Assembly: GCA_010909165.1 (NCBI GenBank)
Contig: MU008169.1
Span: forward strand, 372,001-436,000
DNA: 64,000 nucleotides
Source of the DNA: Anthoceros angustus
Lineage: Eukaryota; Streptophyta; Anthocerotopsida; Anthocerotales; Anthocerotaceae
Direction: 5' to 3'
In this document: positions 55,413-64,000 of the stretch, one piece after another
Layout: each line of letters begins with the position of its first letter
Position numbering within the stretch: position 1 is the first letter of the stretch
The notes under the pieces: model-generated
Database searches by the model: none
The model's input: the letters and a program-made list of their open reading frames with translations, nothing else
What the model was told of the DNA's origin: nothing
Made by a program: the position numbers and the translations under genes

Positions 55413-55523
55413 CTCTTCTCAATCTAAATTCCACAGCGCAGCTCAGCCCCGCGAAGGTGCCAGCTACCATAACCACTCGCATCCCCTGTCCCCGCACCAT
55501 CTCTTCTCAATCCAGATTCCGTA
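55348..55523. repeat. 88-bp tandem duplication across the FAD gene start
   Basis: GCGCAGCTCAGCC starts at 55348 and again at 55436, with matching text through the ATCTCTTCTCAATC block. The right copy carries its own ATG (about 55500), giving MVRGQGMRVVMVAGTFAGLS against MVREQEMRVVVVGGSIAGLS in the gene. 88 is not a multiple of three, so the upstream copy is an out-of-frame leader frame. Confidence 0.9.
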
Positions 55524-55792
55524 TCGGTGACGTGAAGGTAGTGGAAAAGTACAAACCTTGGGGTCTCGAATGTCGCGCGGAACAAACTTTATTCCTCGCT
55601 CTGCATTAGATACTTGGCGATTCTGCCATACAGGGCTTTCAGCCTTTCAGGTCTCTAACCAGGTGAAGTGACAATATCTGACCCTCGATTGATGCAATAG
55701 GGTGGGACATGTCTCTTTCGTGCGCATGCTGCTTGCAAGACACACTTCAAGAGCTAGGTTAGGTTTGGCTTTCATGTCGGATAACACATCCC

Positions 55793-56644
55793 CTATCCCT
55801 GCTGCCGCCTGCTCATCAGCTCCTTGCCAGCTACCAGGAAAAACGCAGTGTGCCTGCCACGAACGCCAAGTGAATGTCAGAGGGAAGAAACCAGGATTCC
55901 AGCTCAGCAGCAGCTGGTAGTTGTGCGGGATGATATGACGGACCTGAAGAAATTACGCATGCGCGTTTTAGAATCAGCATCTATCTCATTCACACTGTCC
56001 AGAGCTGCGTCCATGTGCTGCAGCCATCGGTGGGCAGCCTGTTCCGTGACAGCGTAGGGGCCGTGTCTCCCAATGAGCGCCGGGTGACCTAAAGCCATGC
56101 ACCAGACAAACATCAGCCCCGCACGGGGCAACGGTCCCTGGGCTTTTCGGAAACGAGCCGGGGAGCCCACAACCTGAGCCTAGAGTCTTTCTCGCTTCGG
56201 CTTCTAGCCCTCGACAAAGCAAGGGGGAAAAAGGCAAGCACCAGTTTCGAGTGTGGATCGGGTTACCTTTCCTTCGCGAGTACAGGGGAGGACCTCCCAT
56301 CCTCTGAATAAAGAACTCGTACTGATTCTGGATGGCATCAGATTTTTTGGAATTGGAGAAGATTGATCGAAATGCCTCATCCTCGTCAGCGTACACCCTG
56401 CAGCCGACAAGCAGTAGACAAGCCTAGCAAATTGAGCATGCGACATGGTGCCAGCTCCAGAACAGCCGTGAGAGGCCGCGCCAGCCGAAGCAGAGATGTA
56501 CCTGTCGTAGAAGTTGGTGGAGAGCTTCACAAACGTTTCATGTCCCAGCTTGTCGTAGAGGCTGGGACTGACGTCATCGATTCCGAATGCATCCTCTTGC
56601 TTCACCCCGCTCCTAATGGAAGCCTGCTCCTGGAGGCTCTGCAT
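55793..56644 (-). CDS. GLB3: 2-on-2 (truncated-type) haemoglobin, GLB3 class
   Basis: Four exons, 56644-56502, 56397-56267, 56088-55944 and 55853-55793, phases consistent; 159 residues. Plant class 3 haemoglobins have a bacterial-like 2-on-2 fold and may handle O2/NO. The start [14 protein letters not shown] and [78 protein letters not shown] (with the proximal His region), [12 protein letters not shown], and [12 protein letters not shown] cover the whole family pattern. Slightly shorter at the C-terminus than Arabidopsis GLB3 (about 175). Three introns. Complete and apparently functional. Confidence 0.95.
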
Positions 56645-58160
56645 TGCGGAAAGACACTAGGGCACGCACGCCAAGCTGCACCACCAACCCTCCCCCGGAG
56701 GCTCTCTCTTTTAACGAAGCAGCTTGAAGAGTCGCCAAGTCCTGGGGGTAGTTCACAATGCTCGCGGAAGTCGCCAATGGTCATCAAAACGATCCTGCTC
56801 CTCCGCATATTCAAATGGCATCATGTTTGGGCCTCCATGCGAGTTGTGACAATAAACGCCGTTCTTGAGCCTTCTAAACATGAATCCTCGTAAGGAAACT
56901 AGAAAGGGAGAGACTTTATGTAGAAAGAAAAGAGAGAGAAAAAACATCATATGCACCGAGAAAAACAGGTCAACCCAACATAGGGCACCAGGCCAAGGGG
57001 CCTAACTCCCGTGATCTCTTTCTCACAACTACCTATCGCCCTAAGAATTTTGTGATTGGAGATAAAAGCAAGGGCCTACCTACCACCAGAATCCTCGTCC
57101 GTTTTAGAATGCATATTTAGCTGTTTACCTACATCAAGATAGTATTTTCACAAAGGTATTTCATAATCATGCTTGGATAGAATATAAATTCATATTTTCT
57201 GAAAGTGCTATCCTGATTTTTTCCTTCCCATTTTGCCACTTGCGCATTGAGCTGCCCAAGCTACGATTTCAGAACGTTGGAAGATGAAGCGAGACATCAG
57301 CATGAAAAGAGGAAATCATGGAAGAACTGTATAGTAAGACGATTACCATCAAAATTAGCATCTAGCACCTATGCTTGCATCCAACATCCATCACAAAATA
57401 GCACCGCAGCAACATCCAAATTACCAGCACCATCATTGTTAACCAACCCTTAGCACTAGCAGATTACCACCAACAGCAGTATCCTGCACCAGGTTCAGCG
57501 TCAGCAGATTACCACCTACACAATTATCCTCCACCAGATCCAACATCTAAGATCCACCAGCAGTCTCGCGAGCCATAACATCATAAACATGCACAAAGCC
57601 CTAACAGCCCGACGAATTAGAATGCTAGAACAAGAAGCAGGACATCAACCTGAAAAGAGGAAATTATCCAAGCCCTGTCCAAGACTGGCGGCACAAGAGC
57701 AATAAGAACAACGTGGCACGGCCCTAGGCAAGCGCAGAAAATCACACAATTCTTGAATCCGCACAGGCCTTTAGCGGGAGAGCAGCAAGCAAAAAGAAGT
57801 GCGCACCAACATCCAGGTTATCATGAACATCAGCATCCAACCCAAACCACTAGCACCCGTATATCAACAGAAAATCACTAGCAGCACCATCCTGCAGCAA
57901 ATCTATCCAGCATCCTGCATCCACCACTAGGTTAACACTAGATCACCATCCACAACTGGTTCAGCATCAGCATCCGTCCACCCACGTCGCGTCTCGATTC
58001 CCGCCCATACCGTTCGAACACGTAAAGTTGCATCCCCCCACGCAGCCCTGAGAAGACAAACCTTTGATGACGACGCCTCTAGAGTGTTCCGCTATAGCTG
58101 GTTGCTGCTCAGAATCGTATAACTGCTCTGCCCCGGCGTCACCAAATATGGCCTCCTCTA
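56645..58160. other. Intergenic region right of GLB3
   Basis: Promoter of GLB3 at the left. 57.3-58.0 kb is rich in ATCCACCAC/CAGCATC-type low complexity. Minus-strand text at 58170-57967 (GVEEAIFGDAGAEQLYDSE) looks coding-like but matches no family I know. Confidence 0.35.
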
Positions 58161-58920
58161 CTCCTATCAACTCCCGTTCTACCTCGTGATACCTGGAGTA
58201 GAAGAGGCTTTAGAAGCCTTAGGAGGGGAGACGGGGGAGGGAGCGGACGGTCGCCCTCGACTTTATGACCTCATCACAGGGCCAAAGTTTGCCGGCCCTA
58301 TGGATGGAGCCGGCAGCTACTCCTCCTTGTCTTCCTCCGGCGCCTTTTCTTCAAGTTGGTCCTCCTCCTCTTTGTCCTCCTCTGGCGCCTTTTCTTCCAC
58401 TTGCACCTCCTTCTCTTCCACCACAATGTTCTTCTCCTTCGCCTCAGTCTTCAAAAGGAAGGCTGCTTAGCTCACAACTTTGCACAGCCTCTTCTCTACC
58501 AAAAGCCCTAAGGCCATGGACTTGGGCACTCATTGAGCGTTATACCTGTTTGGGCATTTCCTATAGATGTGGTATAACAGATCATCTTCGTGCCTCCACT
58601 CCTAAGGTGAGAGCGTGTCCGTGCCTTGCAGTACAAAGCCTATGTTCTCATTTCGGACCTTGCCAAAGGCATCAGACAACACATCATGCCCTTCTAATCT
58701 CTTTTTCAAACCCATCAAAAGCTTGTTATTCTGAACGTTCAAACCTTTCTCGCGAACCCTCCCATCACCATCGTGCCATTTCCATACCCTAGCCCTGAAG
58801 GTAGAAGTATCTCTCAGTTTAGCATCAATGTGGGCAACCCGATCTTGCATAACCTTGGCCTACCGCTTCAAATTGCGATCTTTCTTCGACGATGATTGCT
58901 CCCTAGGAGCCATGGGGACA
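58161..58920 (-). other. Possible broken minus-strand coding remnant, acidic repeat
   Basis: On the minus strand a stop precedes MQDRVAHIDAKLRDTSTFRA (58850-58602), which follows MAPREQSSSKKDRNLKR with an in-frame TAG. Further left, EEKAPEEDKEE appears twice (about 58400 and 58340), ahead of LPAPSIGPANFGPVM. Interrupted frames with coding-like composition suggest a decayed gene or element; no family is recognised. Confidence 0.3.
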
Positions 58921-61449
58921 AGCAGCAGGTAGCACAAGCGGACACGAAGCGAGGAGGGAGAGGGGAGACTTCCACCCATGGGGCCCTCCTTGCACTACAG
59001 AGCCTACTGTCAAAGGCAACTCTCTATTTCTTAGGGAGACTACATGACATAATGAGTTGTGCACGCTTGATGCTGGAATTGTAAATTGTGTTCACCCAGG
59101 TTTTTGACTCGTGAAAACTAGTCGAAAGCCTAGGTGAATCCCATGGTAGTGGCCAAGAGGTGGAGATGATTCGAAGTAGGGCTATCATCCATGGCATCAT
59201 ACTAGTAGAAGTAGAGGATTGGTGGGCCCGAGATGCAATGAGTCGCTCTGCCACCATCTTTGTGATCGAAGATGGGTTGCTTTGTCTGCAATTGCTTTGT
59301 ATCCAGGCACCGTGAATAGACTCAATAGACATTGTGCCCTGCACAACTCTTACACTATTGGCACTGCACAACTATAGTCTGTCAGGTGTTGCGACCTAAC
59401 AAGCTCATGCCACCATTAGTTTAAAGAACCGCATGGTCCGAAGGTGTAGCCATGGCACAAGAATGACAATGTAACAAGAGTAGACAAGCATAGCAGTACG
59501 GTGATTCGGAAGGCATTCAATCAAATGGACTCCTCCTCACTTTAGGTGAAGAAAGATGGAATTCGCATGTTAATTAGTTTCCGCCCTTCTTTCAAGTAAG
59601 CTAGCCCATGTATACATTAAGCACGGTACGGGGAGAAAGGCTTGCCATTCAAATAGGACCACCAAAAACCAAGTCCAATGTTATAACTTGGTCACAACCC
59701 TACAACACCAGTGTAAATACCATGTTGCAGTCTTAGCCCGACATTGGACCCATAGCCATGTTGCAAGGTAGGGATGTTGAACCCAAAAATGTTAGAAGCT
59801 CTATAACATGGCCCCCTCTTTTCTTGTAGTGTTCTAGCATGTGCCTCAACACCACCTTGTTTCCATCCATTATCCTAAAATGCTCAACCAAAGCTTCAAG
59901 TTTGAACAACACCGAAATATGTGCTAAATGGACTAGAGAGCTGATTTGTGGGTTAATTTTGCATCACACACACCTAAAATTACACCGAATCAACATAATC
60001 TAAGCCCGTCCAATATTCTCATAAAGCATACCACTATAAAGCCCGTCCAATGTGCTCGAAAAGAACAACCGTATAAAATGTCTCGCAAAAGTTAGAGCGA
60101 TGCTAATGTTCTGCCTATTAGTGTACCACAACGACAGGGGCGCGTTGGCCTCCCCTTTCCAACATCGTGGCACATTTCAGGCAACGAGTTTCCATTGCCC
60201 TGGCACATTTCAGACAACGAGTTTCCATCGCCCTGCAAAGGGCGTTGGTCAATACCATCTTTAGGATGATCACGAGTGCTGGAGACACGGCATGGACGAT
60301 ACCAGTGCTAAGCACGCACTTTTCTATCTCGGACGACGACATCTTGGGGGCGGTTGGGAGTGCCCCGGGGCACTAGATAGGATTTCCCATCTCGTTCTTT
60401 TTTGTAAAGTGTCCGCATCCCCCCTTGTCAGCAGGGCAAACCAATGAACAGAACTTCATCTCGTATCGGATGACGCGAGCTGTCCCTGACACGTTTCAGT
60501 TATTCCGCCGCGCGGAAACTGTATCAAAATGTGGCCCTCCCAGAGGCTCCAATTATTGCCGATGTGTGCGCTCATACGACACGTGTCGAACGTATGACCT
60601 CAGAGCAAGATGCCATGCCACCTGCATATTCGGCCGAGTACTGCCTCCGGATTTTGAACAATGCAGGCATAATACCGTCAGTTGCTACTCCCCCGGGGGT
60701 CGGCAATTCGTGGCACTGTAGGTGTGTCGATCCAATCTGTGCCGGGCACTCCCGCTTTGTGGACTTGGCCTCCGCAGCTGGCTTTGCTTTGCGTGCTTGT
60801 GGCGTGGCGTGGCGTGGCGGGCTAGTGTAGAAGGTGCGCGAGAGCTCTCTGTCACGGAATTGGCCAGGTGTTGAGTCGGCGTGGCTTGCGTGCGCGCGGC
60901 GCTTCGCTTCCGGTTTCAGCTCCGCACGCATGCCCTGTCCAAGGCTCTGCTTACGGCGGTGTGGACGTTTCGGCACAATCTGCTGCATGTCCTCGGAGTC
61001 CCGGGGCAAAGCTTCTCGAAGCCTGGGCTCATTTTCGGGCCGCTGAATTCTGCTGGGGGAACTCGGTTCGCCGTGTTTATTGATTGATTAAAGCAGACCG
61101 CCAGCTGCGGTTTGTGGCGGGGCTGTGAGTATACGAGGAGGCGATTAAGTAGCTGAATTGAGTCGCACAGGTTGAGGAGGTTCTACAGCCAGTGTGCTTG
61201 AGCTGGTGCTGGTGAATGTGCCTGTGGAGACGGCCGACGTGAGTGTGTGTTGTGGCAGTCATGCGTCGGGTTAGGGTTTAGGACACTGACTGTGCTTCGA
61301 GCGAGGAGCCGATTTCCTATGAATTCTCATGGCATGTATTGTAGAGCCGAGCGCACATTTTAGCGAATTTTTTCATTCGGGCTGGTTTCTGGACAGCGAA
61401 TTGTGGCCAGATTGCTTGCCCACGTGCAGGTTTTTCGCAAGAGCTATCC
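58921..61449. other. Intergenic region, no gene supported
   Basis: Open frames of 60-145 codons (for example 59371-59024 and 61009-60572, minus) show no domains. A 36-bp doublet (TGGCACATTTCAG(G/A)CAACGAGTTTCCAT) lies at 60165-60235. 60.5-61.45 kb, more GC-rich, should be the promoter and leader of the phosphoesterase; a CAG at about 61430 may end a leader intron. Confidence 0.4.
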
Positions 61450-64000
61450 ATGAAGGAGAAGATGAAGACCGTCCAAACTATGTTGACTCACCCTCACCCC
61501 TATCCCCACGAGCACTCTCAGCATGCTTTGTTGGCAGTTGTTGTTGCCTCCATTTTCTTGATATCCACAGACAATATGCATACCCTGGTTCACAAGTTGG
61601 AGGATAATATCAAATGGTGGTCAATCTATGCCACCCTCTTGTTGTTCTTTTATTTTTTCTCTTCGCCATTTCTGGGCAAGACAATCCAGCCAAGCTACAC
61701 CAACTTCAGTCGCTGGTATTTTCTTCTATCTAGTTCTGTTGTCGAGCTCATGATCTGACAGGAATATCAGAAATGCACAATTCTGCTAGATTTCTGTCAG
61801 AACAATACCTTTTTCTGTACTGATCTGGAGCCACCTGCGTCTTTTCAGGTATGTGGGCTGGCTCTTAATTGCAGCTGTTCACCATCTCCCCAGCTTCCAG
61901 TCCATGGGAGTGGACCTGCGGATGAACTTGTCTCTTTTCTTGACGTTGTTTCTGGTGTCAGTCCTGGCCCTTGTGGCATTCCATGTTACATTTCTTGGGT
62001 TTTGGTACCTTGGTTTGGCGGCAAGAGTTGCTGGGAAGCGGCCTGAGATCCTGACCATTGTGCAGAATAGTGCGGTACGTTGGATGTTAATGTGGCATGT
62101 TATTTGGTCAGAGTAGCGTGCTAAGTATGCGTCCTCGTTTCAAGTCATTGGTCCTGAGGAATCTACTGTCATCATGGCAGGTATTGAGTGTGGCGTGCAT
62201 TGTCTTCTACAACCATTGTGGCAATCGGGCACCTTTTAAGCCTGCCACAGGCTTGCGGTGGTTTAGGAACTTTTTGTTTGAAGAGCTTGCAAAGTGGAAT
62301 GCAACAGCAGTGTACCAAGGCTGGCCTGCAATGAATGAGATCAAGGAACAAGTATGCACAAATTGGCTTGGTCCAGTGGGATCTGCAAGTGACTACCCTG
62401 TCTTCTCAAAATGGGTTCTCTATGGAGAGGTGTGGTATGGTCCCTTGGCTGAAGAATTTGCAGTGGAATTTTCTGTATGATTCCTTGACGCAGTGGACTC
62501 AGAAGTTCAATTTGGTTGGCCCGTGATCGTTCCTTTGCCTGCTAGTTTCGTTTTTCTTCGGTCAACTCTGATCTTGTTTCTATTTGTCAGCGGGTTTGCA
62601 ATGATTCTTGCATTGGACCATCAGATAATATCTCTCCAGTCTATTCTTTGTGGGCGACATTTATTGGGTTGTATGTTGCCAACTATGTGGTGGAGCGGTC
62701 CACTGGGTGAGAACGTATTGTCCTTTCATGGTGTATTGTGATTGGAATATTGACGTTGTCTTGAATTGTAACTTCGTAGGGGTTGGTCGTCATGTTCCCT
62801 GCCATATGCTAGTTGCTTATATTCTTGAGGGATTGAACAGGTGGGCACTTACTCACCCTGACTGTGATCAGAAACCTGAACAGCAGAAACCCTTGACATC
62901 TCCGGAGTTTTTGGATATGGTGCCGTGGTATTCTGGGTGAGTTCAGCTGTTTTGCTTCAGCTTGATTATCCTTGTTCTAGTGATTGCGTTTGGTGGGATT
63001 GACCAGTGTCTGTCGTCTAACATAGGACCTCTGTTGATCTTTTCAAAACGGCATTTGATCTCCTGGTATCTGTCACGTTGTTCCTTGGCCGCTTTGACAT
63101 GCGAACTATGCAGGTATTCAGGATATGTGAACTCGGTGCAATGTTGGCTGTCTTTTATGCAAGAATGTTGTGGACTGATTTTGCTTTGTACATTGTAGGT
63201 AGCAATGACGCAAGCGCAGCAACATGGGAAGACTGACAGTTTTTCACATGTTCACTTCAGCAAGCGCAACGAATTTTGGTTTGACTTTATGGCAGACACA
63301 GGCGACGGAGGCAATTCAACGTATAGCATCGCTCGGCTGCTTGCACAGCCAAGCATATGGTCAAAGAATAAGCACAAGCAGTATAAAGATCTTCCTCGGG
63401 GTGACTTGCTCCTTGTTGGTGGTGATCTTGCGTGAGTTCCTGCAAGCTTTTCTCCCTTTTTCTTCTTAGCTTGTGACTTCGTGTCCTACATATCGTCTGA
63501 GTGGCATTATCTGTGGTGAGCCTCTCTTAAAGCATGATTTGCGTTTGTATTGGCCGCAGTTATCCAAATCCTTCACAATTCTCGTACGAGCAGAGACTCT
63601 TTCATCCTTTTGAGCTGGCCTTGCAACCACCTTTGAGCTACAAGCCTGAGCATATTGCTGTGAAGAAACCAGAGCTTCCAAAGGGAGTGAGGTCCCTTGA
63701 AGAATATGATGGCCCACAGTGCTTTGCGATTCCTGGAAATCATGGTAATCTGGAGTGTTCTGACTATTAGTTTTAAGTACCTTAGTCCTCCTCAATCAAT
63801 TATTTGATTTGCTGCTGTGGTCCATCTCAATCAATTATTTGATTTGCTGCTGTGCATGGTCTTGGTAGATTGGTTTGATGGGCTGGATACGTTCATGCGA
63901 TACATATGTCACAAAAGCTGGCTTGGGGGATGGCTCTTACCACAAGAGAAGAGCTACTTTGCACTGCAACTGCCTCATGGCTGGTGGGTCTTTGGTCTGG
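61450..64000 (+). CDS. Membrane-anchored calcineurin-like metallophosphoesterase (3' end outside window)
   Basis: Start at 61450 (MKEKMKTVQTMLTHPHPYP). Exons 61450-61715, 61849-62074 and 62181-62429 are fixed by phase; later ones are read from landmarks. Several N-terminal membrane helices (HALLAVVVASIFLIS, IYATLLLFFYFFSSPF, LFLTLFLVSVLALVAF). Then SPVYSLWATFIGLYVANYVV, WALTHP, EFLDMVPWYSG, DLLVSVTLFLGRFDMRTMQ, and the metal-binding motifs of the phosphoesterase domain: FMADTGDGGNS, LLLVGGDLAYPNPSQFSYEQ and FAIPGNHDWFDGLDTF. The arrangement (TM region, then DTGDGG, GGDLAYP, GNHDW) matches a plant family of large calcineurin-like membrane proteins of unknown substrate. The window ends within the phosphoesterase domain (HGWWVFGL). 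Confidence 0.93.

Noticed and set aside
60572-61009. 145-codon minus-strand frame
   Set aside because: Basic, Arg/Ala-rich text from GC-rich DNA, no family; probably promoter/leader of the phosphoesterase on the opposite strand.
12439-64000. CRISPR-like or phage-defence arrays
   Set aside because: Tandem arrays present are contiguous minisatellites without unique spacers, and the window is a plant nuclear genome.

Overview
This is a eukaryotic nuclear window. Genes are split by short introns (mostly 50-140 nt, nearly all GT-AG), and the gene set is that of a chloroplast-bearing land plant: CP12, a plastid PHT2;1-type phosphate transporter, a CRM-domain organelle splicing factor, a CCT-motif regulator, a PLS/DYW-type pentatricopeptide remnant, a class II 2-on-2 haemoglobin and VIRILIZER. 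Dense genes, short introns and abundant PPR-DYW sequence would suit a seed-free plant (bryophyte, lycophyte or fern), but the species cannot be fixed by reading alone.

Layout. 0.9-3.4 kb: CP12 and an alpha/beta hydrolase, both on the minus strand. 3.4-8.5 kb: AT-rich repeat land with a SINE-like retroposon, a decayed Ty1/copia RNase H fragment and a 40-bp tandem array. 8.6-9.5 kb: a fasciclin-domain protein. 10.2-11.5 kb: a short MOCOS-like PLP protein (minus), divergent from VIRILIZER (12.4-23.3 kb, plus), the largest gene, with an acidic decapeptide array and a long poly-Gln tail. 24.5-26.6 kb: a CCT-motif protein (minus). 26.6-30 kb: repeats. 30-32.6 kb: a multiply broken PPR-DYW pseudogene with a three-fold ~308-bp tandem duplication. 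33.9-35.5 kb: CorA-like transporter. 36.1-38.3 kb: PHT2;1. 38.3-44 kb: a repeat island containing a 1.4-kb TIR element, LINE-like and inverted repeats and a 36-bp minisatellite. 44.1-47 kb: CRM-domain protein (minus) head-to-head with a phosphopantetheinyl transferase (plus), then tRNA-Val(UAC). 47.9-48.6 kb: a probable processed pseudogene of a MOS2/GPKOW-type G-patch protein. 51.8-53.6 kb: MEMO1-like protein, convergent with an FAD monooxygenase (53.9-55.4 kb). 55.8-56.6 kb: GLB3-type haemoglobin. 61.5 kb to the right edge: a membrane-anchored calcineurin-like phosphoesterase, cut by the window end.

Functional themes are unlinked, as expected for a plant chromosome: plastid metabolism and gene expression (CP12, PHT2;1, CRM protein), RNA m6A writing (VIR), transcription control (CCT protein), ion transport (CorA-like) and protein 4'-phosphopantetheinylation. 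No operon, CRISPR or prokaryotic defence system was seen. The most unusual items are the acidic repeat inside VIR, a GC-AG intron placed inside the CCT motif, the triplicated PPR pseudogene, the MOS2-like retrocopy, the TIR element rich in TGCGCAC motifs, and an 88-bp duplication across the start of the FAD monooxygenase. Exon borders were read by eye from reading frame and splice consensus; those called approximate should be treated so.
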